The notes under the pieces were generated by a model that saw nothing but the letters and a program-made list of their open reading frames with translations, searched no databases and was not told where the DNA came from. The translations under genes and the position numbers were made by a program. A stretch of DNA of 64,000 nt from Thermoleophilia bacterium (GTDB lineage: Bacteria > Actinomycetota > Thermoleophilia > Miltoncostaeales > Miltoncostaeaceae), in contig JADLHW010000063.1 of the NCBI GenBank assembly GCA_020848615.1, forward strand, positions 22,588 through 86,587, written 5' to 3'. Numbering within the stretch: position 1 is the first letter of the stretch; each line of letters opens with the position of its first letter. Of the stretch, positions 10,019-19,047 are shown one piece after another.

Positions 10019-10047
10019 CGCCCCGCCGGCGGCCGGCCGGCGGGGCG
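10019..10047. terminator. Bidirectional terminator-like hairpin between convergent genes
   Basis: cgccccgccgg-cggccgg-ccggcggggcg, 11-bp perfect stem. Confidence 0.7.
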
Positions 10048-10055
10048 ATCAGGGC

Positions 10056-10319
10056 TCAGGCTTCGTCGGGCCTGCCGGGCTCCTTCAGTGACTCCACGGC
10101 GGCCTTCGCCTTGTCGGAGATGCTGCCCTCGCCGGTGGCGATGTCCTTGAGCTCCGAGGCCTCCTCGGCCACGGTGCCGGCCACGTCCTTGGCCTTCTCG
10201 CCGACGTCGCCCGCGATGTCCTTCGCCTTCTCGGTGGCCTCAGCGGCGACTTCCTTGGCCTTGTCGGCAACGTCGCCGGCGAGGTCCTTCGCCTTGTTGA
10301 CCAGGTCGTCGAGACCCAT
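10056..10319 (-). CDS. LEA-like 11-mer repeat protein
   Basis: MGLDDLVNKAKDLAGDVADKAKEVAAEATEKAKDIAGDVGEKAKDVAGTVAEEASELKD; SD aaagga. Confidence 0.8.
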   Translation of the reverse strand: MGLDDLVNKAKDLAGDVADKAKEVAAEATEKAKDIAGDVGEKAKDVAGTVAEEASELKDIATGEGSISDKAKAAVESLKEPGRPDEA

Positions 10320-10441
10320 TGGGCTGTCCTTTCACACGCGGTCGTCGAGCGGGGGTCCGCCCGCGCCGTCAATCTTCCCACAGCGGCGCGCGATCCGGTG
10401 GCGACCGGCGTGGCGGCGCGCGGCGTGCCAGCATCCCCGGC

Positions 10442-11596
10442 GTGGATCCCCGTGCCGACCGCCTGTCCCGCATCGCGCCCTTCGAGGTGATGGAGGTCCT
10501 CGCGCTCGCCCGGCGCCTGGAGGCCGAGGGCCATGACGTGATCCACCTCGAGGTGGGGGAGCCGGACCTCCCGACCCCGGAGCGGGTGGTGGAGGCCGCG
10601 GCGCGTGCCATGCGCGACCGCCCGATGGGGTACACGCCGGCGCTGGGCCTGCCGGAGCTGCGGGAGGCGATCTCCGGCTGGTACGCGTCGGCCCTGGGCG
10701 TGGACGTCCCCGCGGTGCGCATCGTGGTGACCGGCGGGTCGAGCGCCGCCCTGCTGCTGGCCCTCGGCGCGGCCGTGAACCCCGGCGACCGGGTGGCGAT
10801 GGGCGACCCCGGGTATCCGTGCAACCGCCACTTCGCGGCGTTCGTGGAGGGCGACCCGCTGCTGGTCCCGACCGGTCACGAGACCGCCTACCAGCTCACC
10901 GCGGAGCTGCTGGAGGCGGCGTGGGAGCCGGGCGTGCGGGCGGTGATCGCCGCGTCGCCGTCGAACCCCACCGGCACGCTCATCCCGCCGGAGGAGTGGC
11001 GGCGCCTCGCCGGGCTGTGCGCGGATCGCGGGGCCCTGCTGATCGCCGACGAGATCTACCAGGGCCTCACGTACGGGCGGGACCCGGAGACGGTGCTGTC
11101 GGTCGCCGACGACGTGGTCGTGGTGAACAGCTTCTCGAAGTACTTCCAGATGACCGGGTGGCGGGTGGGCTGGCTGGTGGTGCCCCCCGGGTGGGTGCGC
11201 GACATCGAGAAGCTCGCCCAGAACCTGTTCATCTGCGCGCCCGCGCCCGGCCAGTACGCGGCGCTCGCGGCGCTGGAGCCCGAGACGATCGCGGTGCTGG
11301 AGGATCGGCGCGCGGAGCTGCACCGCCGGCGCGACGTCCTGCTCGCCGAGCTGCCGCGCACCGGGCTGCGGGTGCGGGCCGTCCCGGAGGGGGCGTTCTA
11401 CGTGTATGCCGACAGCGCGGAGGTCGCGCCCGACAGCTTCGCGCTGGCCGGCCGGCTGCTGCGGGAGCGGCACGTGGCCGTCACCCCGGGGCGGGACTTC
11501 GGGCTCGCCGCGCCCGAGCGCCACATCCGCATCGCCTACACCCAGCCGGTCGACCGGCTACGGGAGGCCGTGGACCGCATCGCGGCGGCCGTCTGA
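10442..11596 (+). CDS. PLP-dependent aminotransferase, class I/II
   Basis: HLEVGEPDLPTPERV; ASPSNPTGTLIPPEEWRRL; NSFSKYFQMTGWRVGWLV (PLP lysine); GTG start. Confidence 0.93.
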   Translation: MDPRADRLSRIAPFEVMEVLALARRLEAEGHDVIHLEVGEPDLPTPERVVEAAARAMRDRPMGYTPALGLPELREAISGWYASALGVDVPAVRIVVTGGSSAALLLALGAAVNPGDRVAMGDPGYPCNRHFAAFVEGDPLLVPTGHETAYQLTAELLEAAWEPGVRAVIAASPSNPTGTLIPPEEWRRLAGLCADRGALLIADEIYQGLTYGRDPETVLSVADDVVVVNSFSKYFQMTGWRVGWLVVPPGWVRDIEKLAQNLFICAPAPGQYAALAALEPETIAVLEDRRAELHRRRDVLLAELPRTGLRVRAVPEGAFYVYADSAEVAPDSFALAGRLLRERHVAVTPGRDFGLAAPERHIRIAYTQPVDRLREAVDRIAAAV

Positions 11597-11599
11597 CGG

Positions 11600-12895
11600 T
11601 CAGCGCAGCCGGGAGACGCGGGTGGCGGTCATCACCCGCAGGCCCCGGGAGTACGAGCCGTTGGGGACCGCGAGGAAGGCCAGGGTGATGCGGCCCGCGG
11701 CATCGGTGCCCAGGTCCGGCATGACCGCCCGGAAGCCGCGGACGCCGACGTCGGCGCGCGGGCCCCAGGTGCCGGCCGGCGCGGTCCGGCTCGCGATGAG
11801 GGATCCGAAGGTGCCCCGCGGGTGCGACCAGGCGACCAGCGCCGCGCCGTCCGGGCCCAGCACCGCCACCGGGGCGCCCACGTTGCGGGGGCCCCGGCCC
11901 AGGCGCCGCGCCGCCTGCCAGTCGCCTCCGGCGAGGCGGCGCGCGGCCCGCACCTCCAGGCGCCCCGCGACGCGGGCGCGCCACGCGGCGACGGCCGTGC
12001 CGTCCTCGGCGATGGCGGCCGCCGGGGCGAGCGCGCAGTCGTCGGCGGACGCGCCGCCACCGACCCGCTGCGCCACCGACCATGCGGCCCCGCTCCACTC
12101 CCCGACGTCCACGGCTCCGGCGGTGCACCACGCGACGAGGGCACGGCCGCCCGGGGCCACCGCGACCGCGGGGGTGCCCTCCGCCGGGCCGAGGTCCACG
12201 GGGGTCCCGGTGCTGCCGGCGGCGGCCAGGAGGTGCCCGCCGGCGACCCACGCGGTGACGGTGCGGCCGTCGGCGGCCGCCGCGAACGCGCTGGCGGTGG
12301 CCGCGGGCGCGAGGTCCGCGGGGGCGCCCCACGCGGCGCCCGCCCGGGTGACGGCCGTGAGCGGTCCCGCGGCGCCGCCGCGCCACAGCAGTTCCCGCCT
12401 CCCCGGGCCCAGTGCCACGTGGAGCGAGGTGATCCGTTCGGCGGGCGGGAACACCGCGGGCGAGGAGGGGAGACCGGCGAGCCCGTAGCCCAGGGCCCGG
12501 GGTTCGCCCGACGTGATGCCCTGGCGCGCCCACAGCAGCAGCGCGCGGTTCCCGGAGGCCGCGGCCACCACGGGGCCCGCGAAGTGGTCGGTCACGAAGT
12601 CGGCGATCACCGGGGGGCCGAAGCGGCCACCCGCCGACGGCCGTTGTGCGATCTCCACGAGGTCACGGCCGCGCGCGGTCCCGGAGCGCTGCCAGGCGAG
12701 GGCGGCGGTGCCGTCCGGCGCGACCGAGAGATCCGGCCGGGACCACGGGTACCGGGTGCCGCTGCCGGACACCTGCACGGGGGCGCGCCACACGGCGCCT
12801 GCGGCGGTGGTCGCGGCGACGGCGAGGCCGGTGGCGGTGAGCAGGGCGGCGCGGGCGAGCACCGGCGTATCCAACCACGCGGCCGGATCCGCCAC
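11600..12895 (-). CDS. Secreted protein with repeated APDG/AW beta-propeller-like motifs
   Basis: Signal-like VLARAALLTATGLAVAATTAAGAVW; repeated VAPDGTAALAW / VAPGGRALVAW / LGPDGAALVAW; the longer ORF upstream is antisense artefact. Confidence 0.65.
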   Translation of the reverse strand: MADPAAWLDTPVLARAALLTATGLAVAATTAAGAVWRAPVQVSGSGTRYPWSRPDLSVAPDGTAALAWQRSGTARGRDLVEIAQRPSAGGRFGPPVIADFVTDHFAGPVVAAASGNRALLLWARQGITSGEPRALGYGLAGLPSSPAVFPPAERITSLHVALGPGRRELLWRGGAAGPLTAVTRAGAAWGAPADLAPAATASAFAAAADGRTVTAWVAGGHLLAAAGSTGTPVDLGPAEGTPAVAVAPGGRALVAWCTAGAVDVGEWSGAAWSVAQRVGGGASADDCALAPAAAIAEDGTAVAAWRARVAGRLEVRAARRLAGGDWQAARRLGRGPRNVGAPVAVLGPDGAALVAWSHPRGTFGSLIASRTAPAGTWGPRADVGVRGFRAVMPDLGTDAAGRITLAFLAVPNGSYSRGLRVMTATRVSRLR

Positions 12896-12935
12896 ACCGT
12901 TCCCGCCGACCGGCGGATCTGCGAGGATCCCCGCG

Positions 12936-13517
12936 ATGGCAGACCAGGCGCCACCCCCGCCGCCTCCGCCGCCGGCCCGGACACGTCCGGACTGGGGCAG
13001 GCGGCTGCTCCTCGCGGCGATCGCCCTCGTCGCGGTCGTGCTCATGACGCTCGCCGCGTCGGCGGTCGTGCCGCGCTGGTGGGCGCACCGGATCGGCGAC
13101 CAGGTGAACGACAGCATGTTCGCCGGCTTCGGCCTCGGGCTGCTGTATGGCCTCATCTTCACGGCGCTGCCGCTCATCGTGCTCTGGTACACGTTCCACC
13201 GGCGCAGGCCGTGGAAGGTGTGGGTGGGCGGCCTCATCCTGGCGGTGATCGTGGCCCTGCCGAACCTCATGACCCTCGCGATCGTCCTGGGCACGGGCAA
13301 CGCCGCGCACGCCGGCGAGCGGACGCTCGACGTGGAGGCGCCGCTGTTCCGCGGCTTCAGCCTGGTGGGCGCCCTGCTTGCGGTGGTCGCCGTCGGGTTC
13401 TGGCGGGACCAGCGCTTCAGCCACGTCCGGACCCGCCGGCAGAACACCAGGCTGCGCAACGACCTGGACGCGGCCCGAACGCCCCCGGCGGACGCCGGCG
13501 AGGGCGAGCCGAGGTGA
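12936..13517 (+). CDS. Hypothetical membrane protein with N-terminal polyproline
   Basis: MADQAPPPPPPPPARTRPDWGRRLLLAAIALVAVVLMTLA with several TM helices. Confidence 0.65.
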   Translation: MADQAPPPPPPPPARTRPDWGRRLLLAAIALVAVVLMTLAASAVVPRWWAHRIGDQVNDSMFAGFGLGLLYGLIFTALPLIVLWYTFHRRRPWKVWVGGLILAVIVALPNLMTLAIVLGTGNAAHAGERTLDVEAPLFRGFSLVGALLAVVAVGFWRDQRFSHVRTRRQNTRLRNDLDAARTPPADAGEGEPR

Positions 13518-14377
13518 GCACCGACGGGGAGCCGGACACCCGCGTCCGCCCGGCGGACGAGGACGACGACCGCCCCCGCTGGTACCGGGAGCAGCTCGAC
13601 AAGCTCAGGGCCCTCACCGACGACGAGGACCTGGACGCCTACCTGGCGGGCGTGGAGCCCCGTGGGCCGCGTGAGCAGGAGATGCTCACCGAGCTCGCGT
13701 CGCACCAGCCGGTGCTGGCGATGCCCGAGCAGTTCCTGCCGGCACACCACCGCGCCGTGCGCTCGCTGGAGGCGGTCCGCCGCCACGGCTTCCGCCGTCC
13801 GGTGCTGCGCAGCCTGGGGCCGTTCACCACCGTCGTGCGGTACCCGATCGAGCTGGTCGCCCGGTACATCGTGGTGTCGTACGTGCAGCAGGTGAGCACG
13901 GACCTGCGGAACCTCTACCGGCTGCGTGAGGCCCAGGCGCCGCTCGGGACCATCGAGAACCGCCGCCTGCGGCGCGCCCGCCGCGACGCGGAGGACATGC
14001 GCACCGTCTTCCAGGGCCGCACCATCGGCCTGCCCACCTTCCTCATCGGCGGCGCGCTGCTGCCGGTGGCGGCGGCGCTGTCCAACGCGGCGTCCGGGGT
14101 CACCTCCAATGGCGGCTGGCCGTTCGTGCTGGCCACGGTCATCGGGCTGCTGGTCGCCGCGTTCGTGAGCTGGGTGGTCCTGCGGGGCGCCGCCCTCGCG
14201 CATCGGCGCATCCAGATCGCCACGCGCGTGCCGCTGGAGCGCCTGTGGCAGACCATCGGGTCGGCGGGCAAGCCGCCCCGTGACGACGGCTCCACGTTCG
14301 CGCTCATCGCGATCGTGGTGACCGTCGGCGCCTGGCTGGTGTTCCCGCTGCTCGTGCTGTTCGCCGTCGTGAGCTGA
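13514..14377 (+). CDS. Hypothetical membrane protein
   Basis: GTG overlaps the preceding stop; TM helices TFLIGGALLPVAAAL, FVLATVIGLLVAAFVSWVV, IAIVVTVGAWLVFPLLVLFAVVS. Confidence 0.65.
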   Translation: MSTDGEPDTRVRPADEDDDRPRWYREQLDKLRALTDDEDLDAYLAGVEPRGPREQEMLTELASHQPVLAMPEQFLPAHHRAVRSLEAVRRHGFRRPVLRSLGPFTTVVRYPIELVARYIVVSYVQQVSTDLRNLYRLREAQAPLGTIENRRLRRARRDAEDMRTVFQGRTIGLPTFLIGGALLPVAAALSNAASGVTSNGGWPFVLATVIGLLVAAFVSWVVLRGAALAHRRIQIATRVPLERLWQTIGSAGKPPRDDGSTFALIAIVVTVGAWLVFPLLVLFAVVS

Positions 14378-14402
14378 ACCGCGCGACGCCGCGCGGCCCG
14401 GC

Positions 14403-16820
14403 TCACCGGCGGCGCAGGGTCACGGTGCGCGCCGTCCGCCACGAGCCGGAGGCCGATGCCCGCACCCGCAGGCGCACGGCGGCGAACCCCCGGTCACGCA
14501 GCGAGACGCGGATGCTGGTGCCGGTGAGCGCCGCGGCGCCGACGGCGCGCCACCGCCGCCCCGACCTCGCCTGCACCGAGAGCCGCGCGGCGCGGCTTCC
14601 GCCGGTGACGCGGGCGGAGATCACGATGCGGCCCTTGGCGCGCGTCACCCGCAGGCGGGTGAGGCGCGGCGCGGCGGGGGTGGGCCGCGGGGCGGACGCG
14701 GGGTTCTGCTGCGGGCCGGATGCGGCGCCGTACCGTGCCGTGACCGTCTGGGCGGAATCCGGTGTGGTGAACGCCACGCGGTTCGCGGCGACCAGGCCGG
14801 CGCCCGTGTCGATGCCCCGCAGGACGTACTGGACGCCACCGACGGTGACCGTCGGGGGCGCCGACAGCGTGTGCTCCTGGCCGATGGCGGAGGGACGCAC
14901 GTGCGGCGTGACGCGTCCCTGCCCGTCCAGCACGAGCTGCACGCCCGCCGGGACGCTCGTCAGCGCCAGGTCGCGGGTCTCCGGCAGCAGCTCCGTCGCA
15001 ACGGTCGTCGACCCCCTGAGGCTGTCGGTCGCCGTCGCCCGGATCTCGTAGTGCACGTTGTCGCCGTGCTGGTCCGACACGACCGTGCCGGCGGCGCCGG
15101 TGTGGCCGGCGTCGTAGTGCAGGTGGTCGAGGTGGTGGATCACGATCGCCCAGGTGATCTTCGCGGGCGGGATCGCGCCGTCCTCGGCGTCGGTCGCCGA
15201 GATCGTGAAGGGGATGGCGTCGCCGATGCGGTACGTGGTGCGCGGCACCGTGATCGTCACGGAGGGCCGCGTGTTGCCCGAGTCGACGGGGACCGTGGCC
15301 GTCGCGGTGGCCCCCTGCTGGTCCTTCACGGTGAGCGTCGCGGTGTACGAGCCCCTGGCGTAGGTGTGGGTGACCGTCGGGCCCGTGGCCGTCGAGCCGT
15401 CGCCGAACCTCCACGCGTAGGTGAGGGTGGCCCCGGGATCCGGGTCGGCCGACCCGGCGGCGCTGAGCGTGGTGCGCAGGGGGGCCGCGCCGGACGCGGG
15501 CACCGCCTTCGCGACGGCCACCGGCGGGTTGTTGGAGCTGATGTAGGCGATCTCGCGGATCTGGCCCATGGAGATGCTGGCGTATGCGACGGTGCCGGCC
15601 GGCGTGACCTGGATGTCCACCGGGTTGCCCCACGACCCCGCCGTGCCGAAGTCCTCGAGACCGCTCTGCGGCCGGTAGAGCATGAACCTGTCGAGGCTGT
15701 AGTCGGCCAGGAACACGGCGCCGCGGTACCGGGCGGGGTAGGCGGTGCCGCGGTACATCGGGCCGCCGGTGATGGATCCGCCCTCGTTCGCCGCGTGCGA
15801 CAGGGCGACCAGCGGGCCGGCGCTGCCGGCACCGGTGCCGCCCTCGGCCGGGGCGTACACGGACCGGCAGGTGGCGGCGGTCGCCGGGTCGGTGGCGTAG
15901 CCCACCTGCTTGGCCGGCCCCGTGCCGGCGCCCTCCCAGCAGGGCCACCCGTAGTTGCGGTCGCGGTCGGGGTTCGTGCCGTCGGGGGAGACGACGTCGA
16001 GCTCCTCCCAGTCGTTCCAGCCGACGTCGGCCACGTAGACGGCGCCGGTCTGGGCGTCCAGGCCGAACCGGAACGGGTTCCGGAATCCGCGGGCCATCAC
16101 GCGGGACCGCACGGACCCGGGGCTCGCCGCGGCGTGGTACGGGTTGTCGGGGACGCCGTCGCCGGTGGCCGGGTCGATGCGCAGCAGCTTGCCGGCGAGG
16201 CTGTCGAGGTCCTGGCTGCGCAGCGCGAGGGGATCCACGTCCTTGAACGTCGCGCCGTCGCCCAGGGAGATGAGCAGGCGTCCCTGCCCGTCCAGCCGCA
16301 GGCCCCCGCCGATGTGGTTGACCGGCGTCACCTCGAGGCCGCTCACCAGCACGCGCCGGCTCGCCGCGTCGGCGCGCAGCGGGTTCGCGGCGGACGGCCG
16401 GTACGCGGCCACGATCACCTCGGCGCGGTTCACGGTGTCGGGCGCCGCGGGGTTCACCTCGCGCGTGAGGAACACGTACACCTCGCCTGAGGCGCCCACG
16501 GCGAGGCCCAGCAGGCCGCCGTCCTTCACGGAGTTCACCTCGGCGCGCAGGTCGAGGAACACCTGGTTCGCGCCGTTGTCGACCACCCACACCCGGCCGT
16601 CCTTCTCGGCGACCAGCATCCGGCCGTCGGGCCGGTACGCGAACGCGGTGGGCAGGGAGAAGCCCGATGCGAGGGTGCGCAGGCTGAAGCCGGACGGCGG
16701 CCCGGCGGCCGCGGGGCCGACGGCCGCCAGGGCGACGAGCCCCAGGCTCATGCCCCCGGCGGCGACGATGGCGGACAGGGACAGCGCCGCACGGCGGCGG
16801 CGGGGACGGCACAGCGACAT
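14403..16820 (-). CDS. Secreted glucose/sorbosone dehydrogenase-like beta-propeller with PKD domain
   Basis: FSLPTAFAYRPDGRMLVAEKDGRVWVVDNG, GGLLGLAV, NHIGGGLRLDGQGRLLISLGDGA, PKD ADPDPGATLTYAWRFGDGSTATGPTVTHTYARGSYTATLTV; signal peptide after MSLCRPRRRRA. Confidence 0.85.
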   Translation of the reverse strand: MSLCRPRRRRAALSLSAIVAAGGMSLGLVALAAVGPAAAGPPSGFSLRTLASGFSLPTAFAYRPDGRMLVAEKDGRVWVVDNGANQVFLDLRAEVNSVKDGGLLGLAVGASGEVYVFLTREVNPAAPDTVNRAEVIVAAYRPSAANPLRADAASRRVLVSGLEVTPVNHIGGGLRLDGQGRLLISLGDGATFKDVDPLALRSQDLDSLAGKLLRIDPATGDGVPDNPYHAAASPGSVRSRVMARGFRNPFRFGLDAQTGAVYVADVGWNDWEELDVVSPDGTNPDRDRNYGWPCWEGAGTGPAKQVGYATDPATAATCRSVYAPAEGGTGAGSAGPLVALSHAANEGGSITGGPMYRGTAYPARYRGAVFLADYSLDRFMLYRPQSGLEDFGTAGSWGNPVDIQVTPAGTVAYASISMGQIREIAYISSNNPPVAVAKAVPASGAAPLRTTLSAAGSADPDPGATLTYAWRFGDGSTATGPTVTHTYARGSYTATLTVKDQQGATATATVPVDSGNTRPSVTITVPRTTYRIGDAIPFTISATDAEDGAIPPAKITWAIVIHHLDHLHYDAGHTGAAGTVVSDQHGDNVHYEIRATATDSLRGSTTVATELLPETRDLALTSVPAGVQLVLDGQGRVTPHVRPSAIGQEHTLSAPPTVTVGGVQYVLRGIDTGAGLVAANRVAFTTPDSAQTVTARYGAASGPQQNPASAPRPTPAAPRLTRLRVTRAKGRIVISARVTGGSRAARLSVQARSGRRWRAVGAAALTGTSIRVSLRDRGFAAVRLRVRASASGSWRTARTVTLRRR

Positions 16821-16890
16821 CGGGCACCTCGGCACGTTCGGACGCCTCCCGATTCGGCCGTCGCGTGCCGGTCCTGAGCGATGCGGCAGG

Positions 16891-16932
16891 CCGCGGCCAG
16901 GATGTCCCGAGGTCGGGACATCCTGGCCGCGG
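16891..16932. repeat. 20-bp perfect inverted repeat (hairpin)
   Basis: ccgcggccaggatgtcccga-gg-tcgggacatcctggccgcgg, between the chemoreceptor stop and the next minus-strand gene. Confidence 0.95.
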
Positions 16933-16942
16933 TCGCCGGACT

Positions 16943-18727
16943 TCAGTCCTTCGGCTCCCGGTAGCGACGCTCCAGGTGCTGCTCGACGGTGCGCGGCGTG
17001 CCGCGCTTGTCGGGCGCTCCCGGGTTCCACACCGTGTAGCGGGACACCATGCCCACCAGCACCTCGGCGGTGGAGGTGAGGCCCAGGGCGGTCTCCTCGA
17101 CGCGCTGGGTCCCGGCGGCGGTCTCGCCGGACGACGCCGCCACCTGCTCGGCGGCGGCCGCGTTCTGCTCGCTCACCGAGGCGACCGCCGCGATCCCCTC
17201 CCGCACCGTCCGGGTGCCGGTGGACAGGTCCCCGGCCGCCGTGGCGACCTCGCCCACCTCGGCGGTGAGGCCGGCGACGTCCCCGGAGATCGTCTGGAAC
17301 GCCTCGCGCGCCTCGCCGGCACGGCGGACGCCGTCGGCGACCTCGCGCTGGCCGTCCTCCATCGCGGCGACCGCACGGCCGGTCTCGGCCTGGATGTCGC
17401 CCACGATCGCGGCGATCGACCCGGCCTGCTCCTGCGTGGACTCGGCGAGCTGGCGCACCTCCTCGGCGACCACGGCGAAGCCGCGGCCGTGCTCGCCGGC
17501 CCGTGCCGCCTCGATCGCCGCGTTGAGGGCGAGGAGGTTGGTCTGGGCGGCGATGTCGGTGATGGTGGCCACGATCGCGCCGATGTCGTCGCTCTTGGAG
17601 CCCAGGCCCTCGACGACCTCGGCGGTGCGGCCCACGGCCTGCTCGATGCGGTCCATGACCTCGGCGGTGCGGGCCATGGCGGCCGCGCCCTCCGCGGCGG
17701 TGGAGTCCGCGCGCCGCGCGGCGTCGGCGAGCCGGTCGGCGCCGCCGGCGACGGCCTCGACGCGGTCGGCCATCTCCTCGGCCTCCCGTGTCACGCGCAT
17801 CGCGTCGGCGGCCTGGTTGCTGGACGCGTCGGCGACCACGTCGATCGTGGAGGCGACCTCCGCGACGGCCCGTCCCGCGCCGCCGGCGGTCTCCGACAGC
17901 TCCCCGGCGGTGCCGAGCAGGCTCCGGCCCGTCTCGCCGACCGACCGGACGATGTCGTGGAACGTCGCCATGAGTGCGTTGAACGCATGGGCGAGGTCAC
18001 CGACCTCGTCGACACGGGTCGCGTCGACGCGGGCGGTGAGGTCCCCGCCGTGGGCGATGGACATCATGTGCACCTGCAGGCGCCCGAGGCGGCGGGTGAT
18101 GTTCCGCGTCTCCATGATGCCGAGCCCGGCCGCGAGGGCCACCGCCAGGGCGGCCAGGATGCCGAGCAGGAGCCGCACCGACCCGACCGCGTCGTCGGTC
18201 GCCGTGGCGCCGGCCGTCGCCTCGGCCTCACCGAGGCGCGTGAGGCCGTTGGCGAGTTCGTCGCCGGTGGTGTTCAGCTCCGCGTTCGCGAACCGGACGG
18301 CCTCGCCGGTGCGCCCGGCGTCGAGCAGCCCCTCCAGGCGGGCGTCCATCCGCGACCACGTGGCGTAGCCGTCCTTCACCTTGGCGTACGCGGCGCGGCC
18401 CGCGCCGTCGGCGATCGAGCCCCCGAGCGTGGCGAACGCCTTCTCGAAGACCGCGACATCGGCCCGGTGCATGTCGCTGCCGTCCTCGTTCAGCACCCGT
18501 GAACGCCCGCCGAGGGCAACGTTCTGGGCCTGGGAGACGCGCATGTTGTACGCGGCGGCGGCCGCGGCGTGCGCATCGGCGGCGCTCGCGGAGTACCGGG
18601 TCTGGTCGCCCGTGACGGTCCCGATCCGGAGCCATCCGACGGTGAGGGCGATCAGGAAGGCGGCGGTGGTGATGGCGAAGGCGAGGGCCAGCCGCTGGCC
18701 CACCTTCAGCCGGTGCATGACGTCCAT
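16943..18727 (-). CDS. Methyl-accepting chemotaxis protein
   Basis: TM, HAMP, and signalling hairpin [39 protein letters not shown]. Confidence 0.95.
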   Translation of the reverse strand: MDVMHRLKVGQRLALAFAITTAAFLIALTVGWLRIGTVTGDQTRYSASAADAHAAAAAAYNMRVSQAQNVALGGRSRVLNEDGSDMHRADVAVFEKAFATLGGSIADGAGRAAYAKVKDGYATWSRMDARLEGLLDAGRTGEAVRFANAELNTTGDELANGLTRLGEAEATAGATATDDAVGSVRLLLGILAALAVALAAGLGIMETRNITRRLGRLQVHMMSIAHGGDLTARVDATRVDEVGDLAHAFNALMATFHDIVRSVGETGRSLLGTAGELSETAGGAGRAVAEVASTIDVVADASSNQAADAMRVTREAEEMADRVEAVAGGADRLADAARRADSTAAEGAAAMARTAEVMDRIEQAVGRTAEVVEGLGSKSDDIGAIVATITDIAAQTNLLALNAAIEAARAGEHGRGFAVVAEEVRQLAESTQEQAGSIAAIVGDIQAETGRAVAAMEDGQREVADGVRRAGEAREAFQTISGDVAGLTAEVGEVATAAGDLSTGTRTVREGIAAVASVSEQNAAAAEQVAASSGETAAGTQRVEETALGLTSTAEVLVGMVSRYTVWNPGAPDKRGTPRTVEQHLERRYREPKD

Positions 18728-19047
18728 TGGGGGGTCGACCTCCATGTCGACGAGGACTGCGTGTGTCCACATCGGGTGTCGTCCGGACGGGACCCCGTCT
18801 TGACGACCGGGACGCCGTGGCGGCGGTCCCCCCCGTGTCGGCGGGGCGTCCGTCCCGTCCGGCGGGACGGACGTCCCCGGATCCGGTTCGGCGCTCATTC
18901 CCGTGGCGGGGCGGCCGAGAGGGGAATCACGGACGACCCCGCGCGCCGGCAGTGCAGGCCGTGTCCCGTTCGCCATGGAACCCCGATTCGCCCCGCGCCG
19001 GCCCGCGGGATCCCGCATGGCGGTCCATCGCGTCTCAGGAGACCCCA

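Noticed and set aside
12896-14203. N-terminal 435-codon extension of the 11600..14203 minus ORF
   Set aside because: Antisense to two plus-strand membrane-protein genes; the signal peptide is found near GTG 12895.
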